From positions 682,001 to 746,000 of the forward strand of contig JAHDVF020000251.1 in assembly GCA_022606425.2 (NCBI GenBank): a stretch of DNA of 64,000 nt, given 5' to 3'. Both the position numbers and the translations under genes were made by a program. The notes under the pieces are model-generated. The model saw nothing but the letters and a program-made list of their open reading frames with translations. It was not told the DNA's origin and made no database searches. Positions 19,935-30,059 of the stretch are shown one piece after another. The first letter of the stretch is position 1; every line of letters starts with the position of its first letter. Source of the stretch: Lepidostoma basale. Lineage: Eukaryota > Arthropoda > Insecta > Trichoptera > Lepidostomatidae.

Positions 19935-20160
19935 TTCCTGCATGATGTATTGGACGGAATGGTCGAGGGATCGATTGGCAGAGAACGACCTCGCCAGGAG
20001 TACCTAGACCAGATTTGCCGAGATATGGGCTGCATCTCTTATGCGGAGTTGAAGAGAGTTGCCGAGGACCGAGCGGAGTGGAAGTGGAGATGCGTCGCCT
20101 CGCAAGACCGAATCCATCGAATCTTTAGATTAAGACCGGAGAAGAAGAATGTAAGAGTAC
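19935..20160 (+). pseudogene. Non-LTR retrotransposon C-terminal fragment
   Basis: The open frame reads LDGMVEGSIGRERPRQEYLD, QICRDMGC, YAELKRVAEDRAEWKWR. This is the GRPR...YLDQI...ELKRLAEDRAEWR pattern of non-LTR C-termini, and it is better preserved than most relics here. It ends near EKKN, with no obvious tail repeat. Confidence 0.65.
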
Positions 20161-20164
20161 ATTT

Positions 20165-20730
20165 GATTACTGGTTATTCAAAATACATAATATAAGTATA
20201 TTTTATACTTAAAATTCTTGTATTGATTTAAATTTATTGAAGAGTGATTCAGATCTTCGTATCTGGTCAGAACTCAATGAGAAGATATTAAAAGTAGGTC
20301 TCGTTAGGACCAGATGCGGGTTAAGAATGTGTAAAACTTTATATGAAAAACCGATTAAAAATTAGTATTTTCATAGAACTGGATTCATTTGTAACGGATA
20401 AATACGTTTTAACTTTCATTATAATGTACTTGCATCTCATATTTGTACAATATCTTTGCAGTTTTTGTAATTTTATACTACTTTCGGATTAAATAGAAAA
20501 AAAGTTTATCCAAGGATTTAAAAATAAGGTATCAGAATTTTTCATGCAATTACCAATGATGAGAAACATTAGAAAACAATATTTGTTTACTTTCATGAGT
20601 ATAATACTTTGTATAATATTGTTGATTTTTCAAATGGAGTTTTACATTATTCAATATCAAATGTTTCACATGAAAAAAAAATATATATAAACATATTTTT
20701 TTCAAATAGTCCATTGTTTTGGCCGAAACA
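20165..20730. other. No gene recognised
   Basis: AT-rich. Nothing identified apart from the start of the family B element body near 20710 (TTTGGCCGAAACACAAT). Confidence 0.5.
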
Positions 20731-20805
20731 CAATAATACTTCAACATTATTACTGTTAAAATTTATAAAACTGTTATGATATCACAATTTATTTTTATTC
20801 ACCGA

Positions 20806-20853
20806 GTGTCGCTAAAGCTGTTTCGCAAACCGATGTTGGCATCATCAGGTATT
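20806..20853 (-). ncRNA. Hammerhead ribozyme, family B
   Basis: Minus strand: CTGATGA (20848-20842), extra T, stem II GCCAAC/GTTTGC with one mismatch, GAAA (20824-20821), CAGCTT, T, then A17 (20813). All core bases are intact. The palindromic stem III has one mutation. Confidence 0.65.
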
Positions 20854-20856
20854 ACA

Positions 20857-20906
20857 AAAACCTGATGATGCCAACATCTGTTGGCGAAACAGCTTTAGCG
20901 ATACTC
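20857..20906 (+). ncRNA. Hammerhead ribozyme, family B
   Basis: CTGATGA (20862-20868), extra T, perfect 6-bp stem II GCCAAC/GTTGGC with loop ATCT, GAAA (20886-20889), CAGCTT, T, A17 (20897). Core intact. The stem III palindrome is broken by a G-to-T change relative to CAGCTG. Predicted cleavage after 20897. Confidence 0.7.
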
Positions 20907-20999
20907 TCAGTGAATAAAAATAAATTGTGATATCATAACAGTGTTATAAACTTTAACATTTTTTTGTTTGTTTTTTTCATGTTTTAAACTACCCGATTA

Positions 21000-22025
21000 G
21001 ATTATTAATTTTATGAAAATGAAAAGTGTCACTTGTACTTCCAAAATAGGTAATGAGTCAGCTCTTAAGCCCTTTCACTATTATTTCTTTAAAAAAGTAC
21101 TCTTTAATATTAAAAAACAGACTAAAATTGACATAAATTCAATTTTTTACGTTATGATTAATGGTTAATGTTGTTCCTTTGAAGTTTTCTTTTTCAATAC
21201 TTGTCATGTTATGGCCGAGTGTTCGTGTGTGTATCGCTATTGAGAGAAGGGGAGTATTTGAGAGAGTGAATCTATTGTTTCGTATGTGTAGAGCGGGGCT
21301 TGGTACATGGCAAATGTGAAGCATAACGATTTAACATCAAATATCACTCAACTTCATATATATAAAATGGCAAATGATTTTTTCTCACTCAACCATTTTG
21401 TTTAAACGATAAAAGCTTTCACGTGAAAAATAATTAGGTATTCGATTTTAAAATTAGATCTCAAAATCTAATTGCCATATAAAGAGCATCGACTGTATAT
21501 TAAACATAATACTATTATAAAAAAATAATCCAGTGTTTGTTTTTGCTTTGACACTATCTACATTTTCTTAGGACAATTACTTTTATGGTTAATCTGATGA
21601 AGATTCGGTAATTAAAAGTGATTGATAAGTACATATAGATTTTGTAATAATTTTTTTATTATAATTTTGTTGCTGTTACAAAAAAATCTTTCAAAACAAA
21701 ATTAGATTTTCACGAAATGTTAATAGTAAATTAATTATTTAATGTATTAAAGCAAGTACACGTACATTTATATAGTCATAAAAAAATAATTTTTCTAAAG
21801 GTAAATCTTGTTCTGCCTAAATTAGTGAAATAAATAACGTCGTAATTCAAAAATCTTTTTCTGTTTCAAGTTGATTGTGCTGCAGAAAATAGAAAATGCT
21901 CTATCTTTTCTGCAGCTCAATCTAGTTTAACCATGTAAATTCGCGTCCTAGTCATTTGACTAATGGATGTTAAAATTTTCCATGAACTCATAATCTAGTA
22001 CGCTAAGACGAAGAAAATATTGATA
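21000..22025. other. No gene recognised
   Basis: AT-rich. No coding pattern or repeat match in the window. Confidence 0.5.
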
Positions 22026-22034
22026 TGCTTAAGA

Positions 22035-22310
22035 CGATGTTGTTATTTTGGTAACATTAATGAATCTTGTTTAGCAAGACTGACATATATGATTCCCTTC
22101 TGGGGGACAGGAAACCAAAAGGACATCTCCAGACTCCAAAGACAACAAAACAAATTAATAAAATTAGCATCTTACCCCAACCATACAAGTTTACAGACAA
22201 ACAAAACAAATGGACATATCAGACCTGATCAAATATGAGACCTTAAAAATTGTACACAGAGTGACCATGGAAAAGACAACAGACAGCAGCTACAAACTAA
22301 CTAGAAATAC
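22035..22310 (+). pseudogene. Jockey/CR1-like RT C-terminal fragment
   Basis: The plus strand reads ARLTYMIPFWG, then NQKDISRLQRQQNKLIKLAS. It resembles the post-RT region 'YGIxFWG...IxRLQRRQKKxIRxI' of jockey/CR1-type elements. A frame change follows, then a decayed LIKYETLKIVHRVT. Confidence 0.65.
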
Positions 22311-22319
22311 TTTATTTTT

Positions 22320-23290
22320 TAAAACGTAGATTAAAACATGAAATACAGATTAATTTTCTCAGTGCACATTTGCATTAATTCCAGCTGTGGTGTGCTTGAT
22401 TTCCCTTAATAGTAGTAAGGGTTATTGAAATTAAGTTTAATTAATCAAAACAATCACTTGATTTTACTGAAATCTCTTGATGGAAGTTCATTTTAAATAA
22501 TAATTAAATAAAACGATGTTAACATAAAACAATCACTTATTGATTAATAAAAACAAAATATTTTTAAATAGTAACTTATATTGAAATAATTAATGATGAT
22601 AATTCATTGACTGATTGTAAATTCTAAACATAAAAAAAAAACATTTTTACACATACAAAAAAATGTTATCTCCACTTTAAAGCGATCGTAACTAAATAAA
22701 AAATGATTAAATAAAAAAAATATATTATATAATGAAAATTGTTTCATCATACTATAGTTTTATATATTTGGTACAGAGATCAAATAATAAATTTTACAAT
22801 TGATTGTCTAAGTCAAGGGACCTGCAAGAAACGAGGAGGATAACAACTATTCATGCCAGAATATTTCATGAGCTTTGTAAGTCATATACTAGACTTTCAT
22901 TGGTCTAATCTACACAGTAGTGAACCAGTGTCTGTCCGTCCTCCCCCCGATCTCTCAAATGCGATAAGTGACGAGGGATGAAATCCCCTGACACTCATTG
23001 CATTCACTACATGTCTTCCGACGGGACAACCCCTAATTCTGGGATCCCACCCCCGGCGCACTCCCCACAATTAAGGGCCGTAAGCGGAATCTGACACTTT
23101 GTCATTATGACTGCTTGCGTGTAATTTTTGTAACGAGTCATTTGTTCGAATTAAAATCATATCAGAACGTATGAAGTTATAGTGCTTGCAAGTGTGATTA
23201 TATTGTAGGAATAATAACTGAGAAGATGAATGTTGAAAATTATTGGAATGACGTTGCTATTTATTTGGTACGGAGGACGAATAAATTGGA
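22320..23290. other. No gene recognised
   Basis: AT-rich. The segment 22450-22520 (ATCTCTTGATGGAAGTTCAT, then AAATAAAACGATG) is the outer part of the family J element also found at 25735. A GC-richer unique patch lies at 22920-23110. Confidence 0.5.
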
Positions 23291-23324
23291 ACAATGAAGT
23301 AAAACTCTATTTTAAACTATTAAT

Positions 23325-23475
23325 ACGAATGAAAACGTATGTTAAATAAGTTTTTTTTACATTTAATGGGAACGACATGTTTCGCCTTTCTAAGGCATTA
23401 TCTAATATTTTAAAGGATGTCTTAGAAAGGCAAAATGTAAAGCATTAAAAAACTTATAGAAAACAGATGTTTTCA
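23325..23475. mobile_element. Foldback with hammerhead-like motifs, family F
   Basis: The left arm (minus) has stem II GCCTT/AAGGC, GAAA and CATG followed by TC. CTGANGA has decayed to AGATAAT. The right arm is shorter and lacks GAAA. Outer arms: AATACGAATGAAAACGT and its degraded complement. Confidence 0.5.
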
Positions 23476-23599
23476 TAACCATAAATTTGAGTAATAATTG
23501 TAATTTTATTAACCACGTGTACAACGTTTCAATTGTTTCTATTCTACACGGATATCTTTAATTTATCTATTTATTTTTTGTTTCTTCTATATTCCCCTT

Positions 23600-23775
23600 A
23601 ACTTTGTGTTGTGTATTCATATTTGAATAAATATAACTACTCAATATTTTACAAGACTTTTTACAGACACGTTTCAGTTATGACATAACCTTTTTCAATG
23701 TATAAAATTTTGTACATTGAAAAGGTCATAATCGAAACATGTTTGTGAAAAGTGTAATAAAGTTTTGTTTAAATA
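23600..23775. mobile_element. Foldback with hammerhead-like motifs, family C
   Basis: Arms CATTGAAAAGG and TTACAGACACGTTTCAG, with complements. The right arm keeps GAAA and CATG at 23733-23741. The core is decayed. The body ATTCATATTTGAATAAATA matches 11880 and 24575. Confidence 0.5.
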
Positions 23776-23799
23776 CTAAGTGATGTTATATTTCTACTA

Positions 23800-24010
23800 T
23801 ATATCCCATACTTTGTGTTGTTATGATGGTTTATTTATCTTTTTATTTTTTATATACAATACTTATATTAAAAAAATAAAATTACATAGACGTGTTTCGG
23901 ACTAACAGTCCTTCTTCTGTGATACATATTATAAGGATACATTTTTAAAAATATTATAAAATTGTTTACATAATCTTACAGATATTATTTTATTATTCGA
24001 AATCAAACAT
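23800..24010 (-). mobile_element. Family A hammerhead element
   Basis: Same outer sequence as 11900-11990. The minus-strand core at 23884-23925 has CAGAAGA in place of CTGAAGA (one change), a 5-bp stem II GGACT/AGTCC, intact GAAA, then CACG, T, C. The U4 change should abolish cleavage. Confidence 0.6.
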
Positions 24011-24029
24011 ATCCTTTAAAATTTAGCTC

Positions 24030-24450
24030 AGATAAAAAAATTACAGTTACCATGATGGCATTCAAACCTCTAATAATAGAGAAAAATAATAGCGAAGTAA
24101 GAAAATACTCAGTCTAATAAAATATGATTCTTACTTACGGAGTGCTTTGGTAAGGCTTGTAGCCAGCCAGTGGAGTATGGGGGCTTGACCATTTCCACAA
24201 TACATTTGACAGAAATGCTGATATTACGAATTCTGGCATAGCCACACGGTTGGTAAATGGTAAATGAAACTCAGCGTAATTTCTGCGGTTATCTACGGAT
24301 TGTCTGGATTTCAATTATTTCGCTAAATATATCGAGGGATCGATATTGTATTTTGGTTATGTAACCCGTGAAATACTTAAACTATTGCACACTGTTCTTG
24401 CTCTGATATCAAGTACTCTATTCAATATTTATGTCATTTAGGATAAATAT
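24030..24450. other. No gene recognised
   Basis: No coding pattern or repeat match. Confidence 0.5.
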
Positions 24451-24459
24451 AACTACACT

Positions 24460-24630
24460 TTGTATTTTTACAACACTTTATTACATATTTCACAGGCACG
24501 TTTCGGTCATTACACAACCGAAACATGTCTGTAAAAATTATAGTAAAGTGTTGTTAAAAAAATACTAAGTTCAGTTATATTTATTCAAATATGAATCCAC
24601 AACACAAAGTGAAAGCGAACATAGATGAAA
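24460..24630. mobile_element. Family C element, collapsed foldback
   Basis: GGCACGTTTCGGTCATTACA is followed immediately by CAACCGAAACATGTCTGTAA: two arms with most of both cores deleted. The flank reads TTTATTCAAATATGAATCC and CAACACAAAGTG. Confidence 0.5.
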
Positions 24631-24819
24631 TGTATACGAGTATGTCATGGTTGCTGATATTTGTCAAAACATTTGAGATATATAATATCTTATTGTACAC
24701 AAATATTAAATATTTTATTAATAATAATGTTGTTATTACTTATTGCATCTTAAGATTATGCAAAGATGGGATTCTCTGTATTCTTTGTGTTCTCAATTAT
24801 GGGATTTCTTAATTGTGTT

Positions 24820-24965
24820 TTTAATTTATTAATGTTGCTGGTAGCCATCTCCTGGAATGTCAGTGGCAAATTTTGATTATTGAAGATAGCCGAAGAGTCG
24901 TTGAGGGGAACCGTCCCCTTCTGGGTCTCTTTGTCCAGATACCATCTATCGCTTACAAACATCGG
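24820..24965 (-). other. Unassigned open frame, possible element relic
   Basis: The minus strand is open and reads MFVSDRWYLDKETQKGTVPL, then SSAIFNNQNLPLTFQEM. Composition is protein-like, but I do not recognise the family. A post-RT fragment of a non-LTR element is one option and a host exon another. Confidence 0.25.
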
Positions 24966-25109
24966 GCAGTGCAGAATAACGTGCTTTCTTTACTTGTGTC
25001 ATGTTGTGCATGTCACTCCATTTTATTTTCATAAACATTAAATAATGCTTATATATTTTTTCTTAACCAGTGGATACATGGAAAAATCGTTAGAGCTAGA
25101 GAAAATCGA

Positions 25110-25215
25110 GATAAACTAACTAACTAACCATCAGCCGTTTCCCCGAAAGAATAGGCAGAAAGAATAGACTGCCACAATTTTCTTTCCTGACATATTTCTC
25201 TCGCTTCCTCAACAT
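25110..25215 (-). pseudogene. RTE-like 3' end, family N
   Basis: AACTAACTAACTAACCATCA, then GCAGAAAGAATAGACTGCCA: the antisense of the family N tail and C-terminus. Confidence 0.6.
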
Positions 25216-25585
25216 TCATCTTGGAGGCTATCCATCTTTATGTTCCGGATGGCTATCTTCGACAGCGTCAGCACAGACTGTTTTATCTCCCAGCATGCAG
25301 AACCAACCTGCCTCTGGTGATGCCGGTGGGGAGAGCAATCAAACTGCTGAACATGATCGCTTCGGAGATCGATGTCTTTCATATTCGTGAAAGTACATTC
25401 AGAAGACAAATACTCTTGACTTTGGAGAGTATTTTGTATTCCTAATGTCGAACCATCTCTCATGCGTTCCTGGTATTATATATTCCTTATGTTTTACCTG
25501 TTCTCAATAGATGCCTTAAACTATAAAAAATGTTTGTAATGTCTTTTGAGAAAATAAACTGATTTGATTTGATTTGATTTGAACA
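25216..25585 (+). pseudogene. CR1/L2-like non-LTR 3' end with (TTTGA)n tail
   Basis: The plus strand codes PDGYLRQRQHRLF, NLPLVMPVGRAIKLLN, IDVFHIRESTFRRQILL and a stop at about 25443. It is followed by a 3' UTR with AATAAACTGA and a (TTTGA)n repeat at 25558-25580. Short microsatellite tails in place of poly(A) are usual for CR1/L2-type elements. The best-preserved of three copies. Confidence 0.7.
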
Positions 25586-25720
25586 TTCATACATCGTGCA
25601 ATGGCGGCGCGTTGATTTCTCTGACTCCTCACGTGGCCGACATTCAATATTTTATTAATTTGATCGTGCCATTTGGTCATCCTCTATTTCTAGTTCCATT
25701 TACATTGTTAACATATAATT
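25586..25720 (-). pseudogene. Family N fragment
   Basis: AACATTCATACATCGTG, CTGACTCCTCACGTGGCCG and TTTGATCGTGCCATTT match the antisense family N C-terminal region. A continuation resumes at 25920-25990 beyond a family J foldback, which suggests insertion into the N copy. Confidence 0.5.
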
Positions 25721-25734
25721 TTTTAAGATAGTCA

Positions 25735-25920
25735 AATGATTTTACTGAAATCTCTTGATGGAAGTTCATTTTAAAAAATAATTAAATAAAACGATGTTTT
25801 TTTTTAACTACTTTTCCACTTTTCTCTTTATTTCGACAGCGACCGGTTTCGCCAGGCTCGCTGTCGAAATAAAGACAAAAGTGGAAGTAGTTAAAAAACA
25901 TCGTTTTATTTAATTATTAT
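25735..25920. mobile_element. Foldback element, family J
   Basis: Arms AAATAAAACGATGTTTTTT and CTTTATTTCGACAGCG pair with their complements. The centre has collapsed to CCGGTTTCGCCAGGCT, so stem III and GAAA remain on the minus strand without CTGANGA. It sits inside a family N tail. Confidence 0.6.
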
Positions 25921-26748
25921 AAACTTTTTTACCATTCTTTCGTCATTCATTCATTCCATGTGTCCAAACCATCTCAAAGATCCTCACATCAGTGAAAAAC
26001 ATGACCTTAACTATGGAAAACGTGTTCCGAACGGCTAAAGATGAATGCGAATATCTCCAATGTATTAGTTAACACCGCGTCGGCTTGACTAAACAAGACA
26101 TAGAAAATAAGAAGAATTTTTAACTTTAAAGAAAGTCAATTGATTACAGTAGTTAAGACTTTATATGACGTTTAATGTAATGAAATGTAAATTGAATTGA
26201 TAGACAAACTGAAGATCGTTTTCTTTGTCTCCATAAAATATTCATCCCCTTTCCGTGGACACGTGTGCTTATGTTTTATTTATCACACCCTTCCCCTGAG
26301 CTCTCATCGAACATTTAATGCAAATCACTGGTCGCCCGGGGCTATCCAAATAGGGGTTGAAATTCGAGCAACCCCCAAAAACCGCCGCCATGGAAGTAAT
26401 GACACATATCAGGCTATATTTAAAATCACTTTAATTACAATGATCAATCCCGTGTCTTCACATTTATGGCCACATTAATATAATAATATACTTTCCGAAA
26501 TAAACTATTGATATATCTTTTTTGTTTTAATTGTATCTCAATAGAGACGAAGATGCAAATTGGAAACTGAATATGATTGATTAAGGTCTGGTCTAATGTT
26601 TGGCATATAGATAGGAGTGTGACATCTCCAGGCGGCTTCTAACAATGCGCTAATGGCGGGGTAGCCTTTCAAATTAAGTTAAAAAGATGTTCTGCTTAAT
26701 GCTTAATAAACATAAATCTCCATAGATGGCGTTAGTATGTAGATTATA

Positions 26749-28032
26749 TTAGGTCTTTACATATGAAATTGGCGTTTTGCCGTACTGGCAACTTTGATCT
26801 CAAATATCTTCTCTTTGGTTAGGAATTCCAAATTCAAATTTATACAGCTATCTACTCAAGTATTTGTGTTTCGAAAATTGTAATTCATTTGTTTTTGCCT
26901 CAATTGTTTTTTTTCTTTGCGTCACTCAGTTTACAAAATGGAAAACTTAAAATTTCGCGTTATTTACGAGTACGAGTTCCACCGTGGCACCAGTGCTGCA
27001 GAAACGGCTCGAAGGATTAATGATGTGTATGGCAACGGTGCCGCAAAAGAAAACACAGTGCGTTTTTGGTTCCAACGTTTTCGTTCTGGAAATTTCGACC
27101 TGCAGAACAAGCCCCGTGGACGGCCGGAGACCAAAGTTGATAATGAAGAATAGAAGGTTAGTGTGGAAGCGGATCCATCGCAAACCACGTCCGAGTTAGC
27201 TGCAGGTTGCGTAGTTAGTGATAAAACTGTTTTAATCCACTTGAAGCAAATTGGGAAGGTGAAAAAGCTTGAAAGGTGGGTACCTCACGAATTGAGTGAA
27301 GCAAATCAACAAACGCGCGTTGACTGCTGCGTTGCATTACTCAACCGGCACAATAATGAAGGGATTTTGAATCGAATCATTACCAGTGATGAAAAGTGGA
27401 TCCTGTATGATAATCGGAAGCGCTTATCGCAATGGCTGAACCCTGCCGAACCAGCTAAACCATGCCCCAAGCGAAAATTGACTCCAAAAAAGTTACTTGT
27501 GAGCGTTTGGTGGACTAGTGCTGGTGTCGTTCACTACAGCTTTCTTAAATCTGGCCAGACGATTACGGCAGATGTCTATTGTCAGCAACTGCAAACCATG
27601 ATGGAAAAGCTGGCTGCTAAACAACCGAGGCTGGTTAATCGCTCTAGGCCACTGCTGCTTCATGATAACGCTAGACCACACTGCACAACAGACGGCTACC
27701 AAATTAGAAGAGCTTCAATTGGAATGTCTAAGACATCCACCGTACTCTCCGGACCTTGCCCCAACAGATTACTATTTTTTCGAAATTTGGATAACTTCTT
27801 GCAAGGGAAAAAATTCAACTCCGATGGGGCAGTCCAAACCGACTTTAAAGATTTTATTGATTCCCGTCAGAATGTTTTTTTTAGTAAAAGGATCGATGAA
27901 CTACCTATGAGATGGCAAAAGTGCATGGATAGCAATGGTATATACTTTGATTAAATAAATATATTATATTAAAAAAAAATCAACTTTATGTTCCTCCCAT
28001 ACAAAACGCCAATTTCATATGTAAGGACCTAA
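26749..28032 (+). mobile_element. Mariner transposon, nearly full length
   Basis: 1284 bp with 31-bp terminal inverted repeats differing at one base (26749-26779 and 28002-28032; starting TTAGGTC, ending GGCGTTTTG). TA target duplications lie at 26747-26748 and 28033-28034. It encodes one disrupted DD34D transposase. Near-identical ends suggest fairly recent insertion or mobilisation in trans. Confidence 0.95.
26938..27954 (+). pseudogene. Mariner transposase, disrupted
   Basis: Starts at ATG 26938 (MENLKFRVIYEYEFHRGTSA). The N-terminal helix-turn-helix is followed by KPRGRPETKVDNEE, then a TAG stop at 27151-27153; the same frame continues from 27154. Catalytic residues: D1 in TSDEKW (27388), D2 in HDNARPH (27664), D3 in SPDLAPTDYYFF (27767), the DD34D spacing once two small deletions are allowed for. 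A 2-base loss near 27676-27682 and a 1-base loss in the T run near 27775-27780 cancel out. The C-terminus PMRWQKCMDSNGIYFD is intact. Similar in type to mariners known from moths. Not functional as read. Confidence 0.95.
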
Positions 28033-28559
28033 TATACAGTGTAATCTTAAAAAGATTAACATATGTAATCAAAATCTTCATAGATGGCATATTGAAACTG
28101 ACATGTGAAATTTGGCATAGGACTTTAACATATATACAACTTCCAAAAATTTGTCAGACATGGTCATAAAGAAAGGTGGAAATGGGGAATGTTGTAATTA
28201 CATAAAGCGTGCGCTTAACCCAACCAATGACAGGTCATAAGTCCTGTAAACACCTTGATCAACCATATTCAGTTACCAATTTGCATCTTCGTCTCTATTG
28301 AGATAAAATTAAATCATGAATTGATAACCCACGGTGGGTGAAATCCAGTATTTGTATACAAGTATAAGTATACATTTACAAAAAAAATAAATATCTTTTT
28401 TGATTTAAAATTTGATGATTTCAACTGAAACATGAAACAAGGGTAAAGTAAATTTCTGACTTTAGATACGACATTGTAAAGCACATTGACTTTACAAATT
28501 TCGGAGACCTGGTGAACAATGTAAATCACATTACCTTTACTCTTTATTTATCTGGTGCA

Positions 28560-28870
28560 CATGTAAAACACATTTAATTTATTTCTCTTTTTATTTTTTA
28601 TATACTTTGTATATACAACACTTACATTAAAAAAAATACGTAGACTGTCCTTCTTCAGTAAAGATACATTTCATAAAATATTATAAAATTGTGTACATGA
28701 TCTGACAGATGTTATAAAGATTTATTTTGGAACGTTTATGCTCTTGTTATAACAAATATGATTCAATTTATAATAATATTTTAAAGCTCTTATTGGGGTT
28801 CAGGTAATTACTTACAACAAAGGAAATAAATCAAAGATTGGACTTGACGTTAAATTGATTTGATTATTTA
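28560..28870 (-). mobile_element. Family A hammerhead element, core deleted
   Basis: The same body as 17190-17340 in reverse. On the minus strand CTGAAGA and AAGGAC remain near 28650, but GTCC, GAAA and stem III are deleted. Outer end: TATACTTTGTATATACAACA. Confidence 0.6.
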
Positions 28871-29034
28871 TAATATTTCCTTTATTTTTAATAGCTTTTT
28901 TAATTTCAAAATTGTTGAGATTGCTCAAAGTTATATTTCTATTATTAACATGCAAAATTTCAACCCCAAATAATTTATACATATAATTAACTCTTCTTAA
29001 ACTTGACGTGTCTTGTTAAGCATAGTGACTTTCT

Positions 29035-29400
29035 TCTTCTTCAATCTTCTTCTCTCCACTGCTAGATACATTTTTTTCTACTCGTCCCTGTCTTGACCCT
29101 TCCGCATCCAGGTCGTTCCAGCTATTTGGGCAATATCGTAGTCCATATTTTAGATGGCCTCCCAATTCTCAATTTTTTCCCCAAGGCTTCCATTTAAGTA
29201 TTCTGGATGTCTATTGGGTACTGCCCTGTCTTGTTATATGTTCAGCCCACTGCCACTTTAATTTAGCTGTACAATCCATGATGTCGGCAACTTCATTTCT
29301 TATTTTGTCTCGGAGACGCTGAGCATTTGCCTCTCCATGGATCGTTGTGTGCTTTTTAGTTTAAGAACACTTTTTGCTATAAGGGTGATTGTATCTTTAT
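29035..29400 (-). pseudogene. RTE retrotransposon tail, decayed
   Basis: The minus strand gives scattered pieces of an RTE C-terminus: RSMERQM near 29340, RIGRPSK near 29170 and GQDRDE near 29085. It ends in TTCTTCTTCTT on the + strand. Multiple frame breaks. Confidence 0.5.
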
Positions 29401-29519
29401 TGACTTTACACTTTACCCTTCACAGACCTCGTTTGCATTGTAAAGCATATTAACGTAATCTTTAATATACCGTGTACAAAAAAAAATCATCAACAGGTAA
29501 TTATTTCTCTTATTGAATG

Positions 29520-29548
29520 CTAAGGCATTAACACTGTGGAATTCCATA
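29520..29548 (+). repeat. Short dispersed palindromic repeat
   Basis: AACACTGTGGAATTCCATA also occurs at 44888-44906, with a variant at 56527-56543. The core TGGAATTCCA is a perfect palindrome. It lies beside hammerhead-type elements in two of three cases and may be their terminal sequence. Confidence 0.4.
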
Positions 29549-29574
29549 GTAATGTACTTAGGAAATTGAAAATA

Positions 29575-29870
29575 ACTTGGTTTAATCCAGAAAAAAATAA
29601 TTAAATTTTAATAAACACTACATGTTTCGTAGGATACCTCCATCTTCAGGTGTAAAAATATAATGAAAACTAAACAAAGAAAGACTAATATAAAAAAACG
29701 CATTTTAAATTCGATACAATAATTTGAATATAAAAATTATTGTACTGAATTTTATATTAGTCTTTCTTTGTTTAGTTTTAATTATATTTCTACACCTGAG
29801 GATGGAGGTATTCTTCTCAACATGTCGTGTTTTTAATATTTTCTGGATTAAACAAAGTTGTTAAATTATT
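29575..29870. mobile_element. Foldback with hammerheads, family G
   Basis: Inverted arms of about 120 bases: TTTAATCCAG at the left end and CTGGATTAAA at the right. Each includes AAACAAAGAAAGACTAATAT or its complement. The left arm carries an intact minus-strand hammerhead. The right arm has CTGAGGA and a perfect ACAC/GTGT stem I, but TCAA replaces GAAA. Confidence 0.7.
29615..29653 (-). ncRNA. Hammerhead ribozyme, family G
   Basis: Minus strand: stem I ACAC (29653-29650), CTGAAGA (29649-29643), extra T, stem II GGAG/CTAC with one mismatch, GAAA (29628-29625), CATG, T, A17 (29619), stem I GTGT (29618-29615). All core bases present. Confidence 0.7.
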
Positions 29871-29934
29871 TCTCTATCTTTTCATTATTTAGTAAAGATT
29901 TATATACATCATTTTTCTACCTTTTCTTCTTCTT

Positions 29935-30055
29935 CCTTTTAATCTAGGTGGCATGACCCGTTTGTGACGGTGAGCCGTCCTGGGATGATAACGTTCAGCC
30001 ATCCCTCCATATCTTCGGCGGCATTTCTGGTAGTCTCTTGCTGTTGGGATTTTGA
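29935..30055 (-). pseudogene. Non-LTR retrotransposon tail
   Basis: The minus strand reads ETTRNAAEDMEGWLNVI, then a decayed end followed by (GAA)n complement. It fits the AAEDRxxWxxxV pattern. Confidence 0.5.
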
Positions 30056-30059
30056 CGAT

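Larger units (their letters stand above)
20735..20960. mobile_element. Foldback with two hammerheads, family B
   Basis: The arms start AACATTATTACTG and end with the matching complement. Each carries TATCACAATTTATTTTTATT and a hammerhead whose CTGATGA points to a very short centre (TATTACAAAAAC, 20850-20861). The two ribozymes are head to head on opposite strands. Confidence 0.75.
26515..28390. mobile_element. F1 element interrupted by a mariner
   Basis: The left part 26515-26746 and right part 28035-28390 carry F1 signatures (AATTGTATCTCAATAGAGAC; GTCATAAGTCCTGTAAACAC; CCAAAAATTTGTCAGACATG). The internal order matches 6020-6556, so the mariner at 26749-28032 is a later insertion. Confidence 0.7.

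Noticed and set aside
24591..24812. 73-codon plus-strand frame
   Set aside because: Starts inside the family C element flank and continues into AT-rich DNA; composition is not protein-like.
27163..27954. A complete 263-residue transposase gene
   Set aside because: It is the downstream part of the mariner reading frame after an in-frame stop, and it has two frame lesions around the second and third catalytic residues.
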